Positions 1 to 6,697 of a DNA stretch of 22,309 bases are shown one piece after another; position 1 is the first letter of the stretch, and each line of letters opens with the position of its first letter. The notes below the pieces were generated by a model. The model was given only the letters and a program-made list of their open reading frames with translations, was not told the DNA's origin and searched no databases. Origin of the DNA: PNC22 sp035654175 (GTDB lineage Bacteria; Planctomycetota; Phycisphaerae; Phycisphaerales; UBA1924). A program made the position numbers and the translations under genes. The DNA is taken from NCBI GenBank assembly GCA_035654175.1, contig DASRXL010000124.1, positions 1 through 22,309 of the forward strand. Direction: 5' to 3'.

Positions 1-1
1 C

Positions 2-283
2 GACGACGGCGTGTGCGTCGAGGTTTCGGACCAGATGCTGCGGATACACGCTGCGGGCGCCACGCGCCTGGCGTTTTACCCGCTGGAGGGCGCCCGCCGC
101 CCGCGTCGGCTGATCCGCGACGGAGAGCGGGAGGGCGACACGTTGGAGATCGAGCTGCGGGAGGGCGCCGAGCCGATCGCGGGGGTGCTGGAGGTCTGGA
201 CGGAACGCCGGGCCGTTTCCCGCGTCTTCACCATCCGATGGCCCGTCGGCCCTGAGGCCGCCGCTCCCGAAGCCGGCTCTTGA
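2..283 (+). CDS. 3' end of an unrecognised protein (partial)
   Basis: The frame is open from the window edge to a TGA at 281-283, giving about 93 C-terminal residues; the start lies outside. The fragment is rich in Arg, Glu and Gly and contains alternating hydrophobic stretches (LEIELREG, GVLEVWTE, VFTIRWPV) that look like beta-strands. There is no transmembrane segment or recognisable catalytic motif. It ends 46 bases before the redoxin gene on the same strand, so co-transcription is possible. I do not recognise the family. A GTG at 11 could start a short protein, but continuity with upstream sequence is more likely. Confidence 0.55.
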   Translation, partial: DDGVCVEVSDQMLRIHAAGATRLAFYPLEGARRPRRLIRDGEREGDTLEIELREGAEPIAGVLEVWTERRAVSRVFTIRWPVGPEAAAPEAGS

Positions 284-318
284 ATCGGTCAACAGCCGCA
301 CCGAACGGTTCACGCACC

Positions 319-325
319 AGGAGGT
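319..325 (+). promoter_or_regulatory. Strong Shine-Dalgarno site of the redoxin gene
   Basis: AGGAGGT lies four bases before the ATG at 330. It fixes this start. It also shows that the organism uses classical ribosome binding for some genes, in contrast to several neighbours with no such site. Confidence 0.8.
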
Positions 326-329
326 ATCG

Positions 330-1046
330 ATGAGCACGAGGATCGCAAGCAGAGCGTTCGCCGCACTTCTCGCCGCCGGCCTTGTCTCCGTGGGCGCGGC
401 CTCATCCGCGACGGCGCAGGGGCAGCCGGAGAAGCACGCCGCGCCCGCGCAGCCGGCGCACAAGATCAAGCTGGAGAAGGTCGCCAAGGGGGGCGAGATC
501 GCGGACCAGGAGAGCCTCGTCGGGAAGAAGGCGCTGGATTTCACCCTCACCGACACGGAGGGCACGGAGCACACGCTGAGCACCTACCTCGGCGAGGGCA
601 AGATCGTCGTCCTGGAGTGGTTCAATCCGGGGTGCCCGTATGTCGTGAAGCATCACGAGAAGCACTCGACGATGCGCGATCTCGCGTCGAAGTACGAGGA
701 CCAGGGCGTGGTGTGGCTCGCCGTCAACTCCGGGCCGAACGAGACCGCCGAGGGCAACCAGTCCAAGCGCGAGGCGTGGTCGATCGAGTACCCGGTCCTC
801 CTGGATTCCGAGGGCGACGTGGGCAAGGCCTACGGCTCGAAGAACACGCCGACCATGTACGTCATCGACAAGGAGGGCGTGATCCAGTACGTCGGGGCGA
901 TCGACAGCGACGCGAGCCCGAGCAAGCTGGGCGACGTGAACTATGTCGCGCAGGCCCTGGACGCGATCCTCGCCGACTCGAACGTGGAGACCGCCTACTC
1001 CAAGCCCTACGGCTGCAACGTGAAGTACAAGAAGACCAAGGGCTGA
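330..1046 (+). CDS. Exported thioredoxin-like/AhpC-TSA family redoxin
   Basis: A 238-residue protein with a thioredoxin fold of the redoxin (AhpC/TSA-like) group. Residues 1-29 form a signal peptide with a hydrophobic core and an Ala-Thr-Ala end, so it should act outside the cytoplasmic membrane. The domain starts near residue 66 (GKKALDFTLTD). The active-site region NPGCPYVVKHHEK carries one cysteine, C102, instead of a CxxC pair; the cis-proline turn is NTPTMYVID. A second cysteine, C229, lies in a conserved-looking tail (PYGCNVKYK) and could be a resolving or substrate-binding residue. Known relatives are described as thiol peroxidases or redoxins; the substrate is not evident. Start chosen from the strong ribosome-binding site. 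A strong terminator follows, so the unit probably ends here. Confidence 0.88.
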   Translation: MSTRIASRAFAALLAAGLVSVGAASSATAQGQPEKHAAPAQPAHKIKLEKVAKGGEIADQESLVGKKALDFTLTDTEGTEHTLSTYLGEGKIVVLEWFNPGCPYVVKHHEKHSTMRDLASKYEDQGVVWLAVNSGPNETAEGNQSKREAWSIEYPVLLDSEGDVGKAYGSKNTPTMYVIDKEGVIQYVGAIDSDASPSKLGDVNYVAQALDAILADSNVETAYSKPYGCNVKYKKTKG

Positions 1047-1069
1047 CCGTCCTCCCACGCCTCTCCATC

Positions 1070-1108
1070 GCCGGCCCGGGGCGTGAAGCCCCGGGCCGGC
1101 CGGCATTT
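1070..1108 (+). terminator. Intrinsic terminator after the redoxin gene
   Basis: A perfect 13-bp inverted repeat (1070-1082 with 1088-1100) closes a 5-base loop GTGAA. It is followed four bases later by ATTTT (1104-1108). It sits 23 bases after the redoxin stop and before the next gene, where a terminator is expected. The T-tract is short and offset, but the stem is extremely stable. Confidence 0.8.
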
Positions 1109-1156
1109 TGGCCCGTGCGGCCGGGATCTGTCAGAACCCGCGGGCCGGGCGACCGA

Positions 1157-1162
1157 TACGAT
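1157..1162 (+). promoter_or_regulatory. -10-like TACGAT just before the rseP start
   Basis: TACGAT ends eight bases before the ATG at 1171, with no Shine-Dalgarno site between. A start point 6-8 bases after this hexamer would give a leaderless mRNA. It belongs to a set of similarly placed hexamers in this window. No clear -35 box is seen. Confidence 0.5.
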
Positions 1163-1170
1163 CATCCGAT

Positions 1171-3339
1171 ATGGAATCACTCCTGGCGGCGCTCACACCC
1201 CTGCTCAACCTGCTTCTGGTCATCGTCGGATTCGGGCTCGTGGTGTTCATCCACGAGCTCGGCCACTTCCTGACGGCGCGGTGGGCCGGCATCCGGGTCT
1301 TCGCGTTCGCGCTGGGCTTCGGGCCGGCGCTGCTCTCCTATCGCAGGGGGCTCGGCTGGCGGCGGGGCTCGAGCGAGCGAGAGTACGTCCAGCGCCTGCA
1401 GGCCCAAGCCGCCGGTGCAACAACAGCCGAAGGGCAGCGAACCACGTATCACGGCGTGAGCCCCACCGAGTACCGCCTCAACGCGCTTCCGTTCGGCGGC
1501 TACGTGAAGATGCTCGGCCAGCACGACCTCCATCCCGAGGCGACCGCCACCGCGCCCGACAGCTACCTCGCCAAGCCCATCTGGAAGCGGATGATCGTGA
1601 TCTCCGGCGGCGTGGTGATGAACGTGCTGCTCGCGCTCGCGATCTTCATGTTTGTCTTCTACGTCGGCCTGCGCACCGAGCCGGCGAAGATCGGGATCGC
1701 CTATCCCGACGGGCCCGCGGCGTCGGCCGTGGCGGTCAATGCCGACCAGGTCGGCGCCACCCAGACCGGCCTGCGCTCCGGCGACGTGGTGCTCGCCGTC
1801 AACGGCAGGAAGCCCGACAACTTCGACAGCATCCTGATGGCCGCGGCGATGACGGGGCCGGGGGAGACGGTCTCGCTTCGGGTCGCGCGGGCGGGGATCG
1901 CCGAGCCGCTGCACTTCGAGATCGCCCCCGAGCGCAGCCAGTTCTCCAACCTGCTCGAGATCGGGATCGAGCCGGCGCGCTCGCTCACGATCCCCGAGGC
2001 GTACGTGGCCCACGCCGAAGAGTGGCGGGCGCTCGTCGAACGCTTCGGCCTTCAGGGCGTGGAGCCCGGCATGCGCCTCGTGGCGGTGGGCGACCGCACC
2101 GATCTCCACTCCGCGGGCGACCTTGTCGAGGCCGCTCGGGCGTCGGGCGGCGGGCCGATCGCGCTCACGTTCGGCGCCGAGGACGGGCGGCTCGCGGCCG
2201 TCACCGTGGAGCCCGTGCCCGAGCTGATGCTCGACGACGGGGATCCCGCGCCGGGCGTGATCCTTCCGGTCGAGCACCTGCTCGGTCTGCTGCCCGTCAT
2301 GAAGGTCGGCCCGCTCGGGCCCGGAGACCGCGGCTACGCGCAGGGGCTGCGCGAGGGCGACATCTTCGCGCGCCTGGGCGAAGTCGAGTTCCCGAGCGTG
2401 GACGCGGGCATCCGCGAGGTGCGGCGTCACGCGGGGGGCGAGATCGACGTCGTGGTGCTGCGCGGCGGCGGCGCGGACCGGCACGAGGTGGCCTTCACGG
2501 CGAGCGTCAGCCCCGAGGGGATGATCGGGTTCCCCCCCGGGGATACCGCGGACGATTCCACGCTCGTGACGGTCGCGCCGGCCGCGCTGCGCGAGTTGAA
2601 GACGGGCGCCGAGCCGTACGCGCCGGCCGCCGCGGGAGTCATCACGCGCCCCGGCACGCGGATTCTGTCGATCGACGGCAAGCCCGTGGAGAGCTTCGCG
2701 GCGATCAGGGAGGCGCTGCTCGCGGCCACCGCGGGCGCGCACGCCGCGGGCGCGGAGCACGCGTCGGTGCCGCTCGGGCTCCAGCCGCCGCTGCCGCCCC
2801 AGCCCGACGGCTCCGTGCTCACGCAGAGCGTGACTCTGACTATCCCCCGTCAGCAGCTCGAGCGCCTGCACTCGCTCTCGTGGGAGCTGCCCTTCAGCAC
2901 CGCGATCTTCGAGCCCGAGAGCTTCGTGCTCAAGGCGAGCGGCCCGATCGACGCGGTGCGCATGGGGCTCAGCCGCACGCGCCAGATGATGGTGATGACC
3001 TACCTCACGCTCGCGCGGCTCGTGCAGGGGACGGTCAAGGTCGAGAACCTCAAGGGCCCGGTCGGCATCGCCCACCTGGGGACGCAGGTCGCCACGCGCG
3101 GCTACATCTGGCTGGTCTTCTTCATGGGCCTGATCAGCATCAACCTCGCGGTCATCAACTTCCTGCCGCTGCCGATCGCCGACGGCGGGCAGTTCCTCAT
3201 GCTGCTCTATGAGCAGGTGCGCGGGAGGCCCCTGCCGATCCCGGTGCAGAACGCCGTGACCGCCGCGGGGCTTGTGCTGCTGGTCTCGCTCTTCCTGCTG
3301 GTCACGTTCAACGACGTGGCCCGCCTGCTGGGCCAGTAG
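1171..3339 (+). CDS. rseP: Site-2 intramembrane metalloprotease, RseP/M50 family, multi-PDZ
   Basis: A 722-residue membrane zinc protease. Family members cut transmembrane segments of anti-sigma factors and signal peptides in the inner membrane. The zinc motif HELGH is at residues 28-32 in the first membrane helix. The second metal-binding region NFLPLPIADGG is at 663-673, followed by a last membrane helix near 700. The family signature NALPFGGYVKMLGQ lies near residue 110. Between the membrane segments are about four PDZ-like modules, with cores near residues 198, 297, 390 and 489; classical RseP is about 450 residues with two. Residues 79-92 have more A- and T-ending codons than the surrounding sequence and look like a small insertion. 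An upstream ATG-less extension in frame exists, but ATG 1171 is correctly placed for the first helix. The next gene starts nine bases after the stop. Confidence 0.93.
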   Translation: MESLLAALTPLLNLLLVIVGFGLVVFIHELGHFLTARWAGIRVFAFALGFGPALLSYRRGLGWRRGSSEREYVQRLQAQAAGATTAEGQRTTYHGVSPTEYRLNALPFGGYVKMLGQHDLHPEATATAPDSYLAKPIWKRMIVISGGVVMNVLLALAIFMFVFYVGLRTEPAKIGIAYPDGPAASAVAVNADQVGATQTGLRSGDVVLAVNGRKPDNFDSILMAAAMTGPGETVSLRVARAGIAEPLHFEIAPERSQFSNLLEIGIEPARSLTIPEAYVAHAEEWRALVERFGLQGVEPGMRLVAVGDRTDLHSAGDLVEAARASGGGPIALTFGAEDGRLAAVTVEPVPELMLDDGDPAPGVILPVEHLLGLLPVMKVGPLGPGDRGYAQGLREGDIFARLGEVEFPSVDAGIREVRRHAGGEIDVVVLRGGGADRHEVAFTASVSPEGMIGFPPGDTADDSTLVTVAPAALRELKTGAEPYAPAAAGVITRPGTRILSIDGKPVESFAAIREALLAATAGAHAAGAEHASVPLGLQPPLPPQPDGSVLTQSVTLTIPRQQLERLHSLSWELPFSTAIFEPESFVLKASGPIDAVRMGLSRTRQMMVMTYLTLARLVQGTVKVENLKGPVGIAHLGTQVATRGYIWLVFFMGLISINLAVINFLPLPIADGGQFLMLLYEQVRGRPLPIPVQNAVTAAGLVLLVSLFLLVTFNDVARLLGQ

Positions 3340-3342
3340 ACT
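3337..3342 (+). promoter_or_regulatory. -10-like TAGACT overlapping the rseP stop codon
   Basis: TAGACT includes the TAG stop of the upstream gene and ends six bases before the GTG at 3349. Spacing matches the other near-start hexamers in the window. It may be chance, since read-through transcription from rseP would also serve this gene. Confidence 0.3.
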
Positions 3343-3348
3343 GCCGCC

Positions 3349-4272
3349 GTGGGCCTGGCCATCCTCCTCGCCGCAGGCTTTCTGGTCTTCTGGGCGACGC
3401 TCGTCGGGCTCACCCTGCGCGCGCTCCTTTACCCGCCGCGCCGCACGTTCGCGTGGAGCGTCTCGCGCGGGCAGCCGGCGGATCCGGGCGCGCTGTCGCC
3501 GCCCCGCGCGTTCGAAGCGCTCATGCTCCGCGACCCGGCGCGCCCGCGGGAGACGCTGCCTTACTGGGTGATCCGCGGCGACGACCCGGCCGGGCCAGTA
3601 ACGATCTTCTCGCATGGATGGGGCGAGTCCCGCCAGTCGGTGCTGCAACGCGTCGGCGCGCTTGCGCCGGTGTGCTCAAGGATCGTCGCGTGGGACATGC
3701 CGGGCCACGGGGAGTCCGGCCCCGGGCCATGCAGGCTGGGCGTCGAGGAACACCGTCCACTGATCGCCCTCGCCGAGCAGTTCGCAGGCTCCGCCGTCGT
3801 GCTCCACGGCTTCTCGCTCGGCGCCGGCGTCAGCATCGCGGCGGCGGCGGCGGGCGCCCCCGTGGCGGCGGTGATCGCGGAAGCCCCGTACCGCCTGCCC
3901 TCCACGCCGGCGCGATGCGTGATGCGGTTTCGCGGCCTGCCATACCGCCTGAACCTCGGCCCGGCGATGATGCTCGCGGGCGCCGTTCTCGGGGCGGGCC
4001 CGCTGTGGCGGCGCTTCGATCGGGCCAAGCTCGCGCCCCGGGTGCAGTGCCCGCTGCTCGTGCTGCACGCGGTCGGCGATGAGATGTGCCCGGTCGCCGA
4101 CGGCCGGGAGATCGCCGCGGCGGCGCCGCGGGGGCGAATGGTCGAGGCGGAGGGCGGCGCCCATCTCTCGATGTGGACGGATGCGGCGAGCCATGGCCGG
4201 TGGGCCGACGCGGTCCGCCTGGTCATCGGCGCGGCCCGGGAGACGTCGTCGTGCGCGCAGTCCGCGGGGTAA
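3349..4272 (+). CDS. Membrane-anchored alpha/beta hydrolase
   Basis: A 307-residue alpha/beta hydrolase with one N-terminal membrane helix (about residues 2-24). The oxyanion-region motif SHGWGES starts at residue 88. The nucleophile elbow GFSLGAG has Ser156. A likely acid is Asp244 (HAVGDEMCP) and the catalytic His is His272 (GGAHLSMW), so the triad is complete. Such proteins are lipases, esterases or peptidases; the substrate cannot be read from sequence. The GTG start is nine bases after the protease stop, and its 3' end overlaps the next gene by 22 bases, so it belongs to the same transcription run. No Shine-Dalgarno site is visible. Confidence 0.87.
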   Translation: MGLAILLAAGFLVFWATLVGLTLRALLYPPRRTFAWSVSRGQPADPGALSPPRAFEALMLRDPARPRETLPYWVIRGDDPAGPVTIFSHGWGESRQSVLQRVGALAPVCSRIVAWDMPGHGESGPGPCRLGVEEHRPLIALAEQFAGSAVVLHGFSLGAGVSIAAAAAGAPVAAVIAEAPYRLPSTPARCVMRFRGLPYRLNLGPAMMLAGAVLGAGPLWRRFDRAKLAPRVQCPLLVLHAVGDEMCPVADGREIAAAAPRGRMVEAEGGAHLSMWTDAASHGRWADAVRLVIGAARETSSCAQSAG

Positions 4273-4952
4273 TCCTTCTCGCCACCGCGTTCGTCGCGCT
4301 CGGCGCGTTGCTCGCCGTCGCCGGCGCGTGGGGTGTCGAACTCCTCAATAAGCAGCCGCAGCGGACGATCATGATTATGACTGAGGCGCCCGGTAGCCCG
4401 TACTCCGGGTGGGCGGTCGATGTGCCCGGCGATTGGCCGGCCAAGCCGATGAGCACCTCGTTCATCGGGCAGGGAGGGACGATCGACCCCGTCCCACCGG
4501 GCCGCGTCCGCGGCGCGGAGAGGTTGCGCGTCCGCCAAGGGATGTACCACGGCGTCGCGTCGTCGCCCGCGGGGGTCGCCTTCCTCGGCGACGACCCCAC
4601 CTATGTCGTGGAGTGGATTGAGACGGGCTGGCCGATGCGCACCATGGGCCGGAGGGGGGACGACGACTCGACGCCCGCGCCGCGCGGGGGGCTCGCGAAG
4701 GTCTGGCGCGCCGGCGTTTCGATCGGCGGCGGGCGCGCTCTGCCTCTCCGGCCGGTCTGGCCCGGGTTCCTGCTCGTGACTCTCGCCGGCGCGGCGGTTG
4801 CGGCCTTGCCCTGGCTCGCCTGGCGCGGCGCACGCGCTGCCGTCGCCTCGATCCGCGCAGGGCGCGGCGGGTGCCCCGCGTGCGGCTACGACTGGGGCGA
4901 GCTCGGCGCATGCCCGGAGTGCGGCCGGGCGCGAGCTGCGGCCAGCGCGTGA
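4251..4952 (+). CDS. Membrane protein with C-terminal zinc ribbon
   Basis: A 233-residue protein of unknown function. An N-terminal membrane helix (about residues 5-28) is followed by a roughly 140-residue domain, a second membrane helix near 165-190, and a four-cysteine zinc ribbon at the C-terminus (C208, C211, C221, C224; CPAC...CPECG). Two helices would place the middle domain outside and the ribbon in the cytoplasm. The GTG start overlaps the hydrolase gene by 22 bases, suggesting translational coupling. The same layout recurs in the protein at 9801-10517. Proteins of this plan are common in Phycisphaerae-type planctomycetes and are usually unannotated. The reading frame is open further upstream, but that part is antiparallel noise over the hydrolase. 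Confidence 0.75.
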   Translation: MRAVRGVILLATAFVALGALLAVAGAWGVELLNKQPQRTIMIMTEAPGSPYSGWAVDVPGDWPAKPMSTSFIGQGGTIDPVPPGRVRGAERLRVRQGMYHGVASSPAGVAFLGDDPTYVVEWIETGWPMRTMGRRGDDDSTPAPRGGLAKVWRAGVSIGGGRALPLRPVWPGFLLVTLAGAAVAALPWLAWRGARAAVASIRAGRGGCPACGYDWGELGACPECGRARAAASA

Positions 4953-4957
4953 TCGGC

Positions 4958-4963
4958 TACCCT
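4958..4963 (+). promoter_or_regulatory. -10-like TACCCT before deoC
   Basis: TACCCT ends seven bases before the ATG at 4971, with no Shine-Dalgarno site between. It fits the near-start hexamer pattern. Confidence 0.4.
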
Positions 4964-4970
4964 ACCGGCG

Positions 4971-5984
4971 ATGAACTTCGCGCTCCGCAGCCCGACGGTT
5001 GACCCGGTCATGGCCACGCGCCGCGCCGCGTCGTTCACGACGCGCTCGATCAAGGGCGAGGCGAAGTTCGCCGGGCTCAAGCTCGCGATCGCCATGACGG
5101 ATCTCACCACGCTCGAGGGCAAGGACTCGCCCGAGAAGGTGCGGTCGCTCTGCCGCAAGGCGGTCCGGCCGTACGAGCGCGACGAGGAGGTGCTCGGCGA
5201 GCGACTCCCCCACTGCGCCGCGGTCTGCGTGTACCCGGCCGCGGTCGCCGTCGCGCGCGACGCGCTCTGCGGCTCTCCCGTGAGGATCGCCAGCGTCGCG
5301 ACCGGCTTCCCGAGCGGCCAATACCCGCTGGGCGTGCGCCTGCGCGACACGGCGCAGGCGATCCAGGAGGGCGCCGACGAGATCGACATGGTCATCAACC
5401 GGGGCGCCTTTCTCTCGGGCCGTTACCGCGAGGTCGGCGCGGAGATCCGCGAGGTGGTCGCCCTCTGCGCGGACGCCGGCCGCCCCGTGCACCTCAAGGT
5501 GATTCTCGAGACGGGAGAGCTCGAGACTCTCGACAACGTGCGCAGGGCGTCCGATCTCGCCATTTCGTGCATCCGTGAGGGGGATTTCATCAAAACCAGC
5601 ACGGGCAAAGTTGCTCCGGCGGCGACCATGCCGGTGACCCTGGTCATGCTCGAAGCGATCCGCGACGAGTACCTGCGCTCGGGGCGCAGATTCGGCATGA
5701 AGCCGGCCGGAGGCATCCGGACGGCGAAGCAGGCGCTGCACTATCTCGTCATGGTGCGCGAGACGCTCGGCGCCCTGCCCCCGCGCGCGGCGCGCGTCGG
5801 CGCGGGCTCGCCCGCCGGCCTGAACGGGTCCCAAGTCGCTGCGGGGCAGGCGGCTGCGTGCCCGTGGCTCTCGCCCGACCTGTTCCGCTTCGGCGCAAGC
5901 TCCCTGGTGAACGACCTGCTGCGTCAGCTCGTCACGCAGAAGACCGGTCGCTATGGCGCGTCGCACGACTTCTCGGAGGCGTGA
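4971..5984 (+). CDS. deoC: Deoxyribose-phosphate aldolase
   Basis: A 337-residue class I aldolase that cleaves 2-deoxyribose 5-phosphate to glyceraldehyde 3-phosphate and acetaldehyde, in deoxynucleoside catabolism. The Schiff-base lysine is K208 in FIKTSTGK, the proton-relay lysine is K244 in MKPAGGIRT, and the conserved aspartate is D139 in DEIDMVIN. The phosphate-binding end LFRFGASSLVNDLL is intact. The protein has an N-terminal extension seen in longer DeoC forms. It also carries an unusual insertion of about 30 Ala/Gly/Pro-rich residues (about 268-298) between ETLG and WLSPDLFRFG, where relatives usually have only a few residues. It is 18 bases after the zinc-ribbon gene. Two aldehyde dehydrogenase homologues that could use its acetaldehyde lie 4.5 to 8 kb downstream on the same strand. 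Confidence 0.95.
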   Translation: MNFALRSPTVDPVMATRRAASFTTRSIKGEAKFAGLKLAIAMTDLTTLEGKDSPEKVRSLCRKAVRPYERDEEVLGERLPHCAAVCVYPAAVAVARDALCGSPVRIASVATGFPSGQYPLGVRLRDTAQAIQEGADEIDMVINRGAFLSGRYREVGAEIREVVALCADAGRPVHLKVILETGELETLDNVRRASDLAISCIREGDFIKTSTGKVAPAATMPVTLVMLEAIRDEYLRSGRRFGMKPAGGIRTAKQALHYLVMVRETLGALPPRAARVGAGSPAGLNGSQVAAGQAAACPWLSPDLFRFGASSLVNDLLRQLVTQKTGRYGASHDFSEA

Positions 5985-6161
5985 TGAATCGCGCTTCATG
6001 TCCGGCGCGACATCCGCACCGCCGACTCCGCTGAGCGGTTCACTCGCCCGGCGACCATCGCTTGCGTTGCGGTTCTGTTCGTCGGGTGAAACTCGCCTCC
6101 GGCGGAACTCAAAAACCCGGCGGGGACGGCCGGCGTAGTTTCAATGAACCGGGAGAGTACT

Positions 6162-6170
6162 AGGAGGTGG
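6162..6170 (+). promoter_or_regulatory. Shine-Dalgarno site of the small lipoprotein gene
   Basis: AGGAGGTGG lies four bases before the ATG at 6175. A weak -10-like TAGTTT is at 6136-6141, which would give a leader of about 25 bases. The 190-base gap from 5985 to 6174 otherwise holds no gene or terminator that I can support. Confidence 0.75.
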
Positions 6171-6174
6171 AAAC

Positions 6175-6624
6175 ATGAAGCGAGTTCCCGCACTGTGTCT
6201 GGTCAGCGGCGCCATTTTCGGCCTGTCGACGATGGTGGCTTGTGAGGAGGCCTACGACGACGGCACCGTGGACACGCCGACCACAACGGACACGACGCCT
6301 CCCGTGCAGGACACGACGGAGGACTACACCGACACGACGACCACGACGGACGTGCCGCCGCCGAGCCAGCCCGAGCAGGACGCGCAGCAGTCCTCCTATA
6401 CCGGGACGCTGACCCGCACCACGGACGAGACCGGGGCGGAGCGCTGGATGCTCACCGGCACCGCCGAGGGCGACCTCGAGGTGGACGTGTCAGCCGTGCA
6501 GGAGGACGCGACCGCCCTCGAGGGCATGCGCGTGGTGGTGACCGGGCAGGTGGCCGAGAGCACCGACGCGCAGGGCGAGATGATCAACACGGTCACCGCC
6601 GAGACGATCGAGCGGGCCGAGTAA
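6175..6624 (+). CDS. Small predicted lipoprotein with Thr/Asp-rich linker
   Basis: A 149-residue exported protein. A signal sequence ends in MVAC, making C23 a plausible lipid-modified cysteine, although Met at the -3 position is not ideal. Residues 24-70 are a low-complexity Thr/Asp/Pro/Gln linker with no predicted fold. Residues 73-149 form a compact beta-rich domain (YTGTLTRTTDETGAERWMLTG ... GMRVVVTGQV) resembling small OB-fold-like domains of secreted proteins. Function is unknown. It has its own strong ribosome-binding site, so it is probably well expressed. No operon partner is obvious; the next gene starts 73 bases later. Confidence 0.75.
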   Translation: MKRVPALCLVSGAIFGLSTMVACEEAYDDGTVDTPTTTDTTPPVQDTTEDYTDTTTTTDVPPPSQPEQDAQQSSYTGTLTRTTDETGAERWMLTGTAEGDLEVDVSAVQEDATALEGMRVVVTGQVAESTDAQGEMINTVTAETIERAE

Positions 6625-6685
6625 CGGCCCGGCGCAGAGGCGACTGAGCCGTGGCGGTCGCTCGCCGCGGCCAGATCGAAGCTGA

Positions 6686-6691
6686 TACGCT
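6686..6691 (+). promoter_or_regulatory. -10-like TACGCT before the metalloprotease
   Basis: TACGCT ends six bases before the ATG at 6698, with only TCGGGG-type sequence between. It is one of the clearest members of the near-start hexamer set. Confidence 0.5.
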
Positions 6692-6697
6692 CGGGGC

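Noticed and set aside
1083..3212. A 709-codon plus-strand frame overlapping the protease gene
   Set aside because: Arg/Ala/Gly-only type sequence from a shifted frame, and it starts inside the terminator stem.
1177..3648. An 823-codon minus-strand open frame opposite the site-2 protease
   Set aside because: Antisense by-product of high GC; composition is Arg/His/Asp-rich without motifs, while the plus-strand protease has HELGH and the full family pattern.
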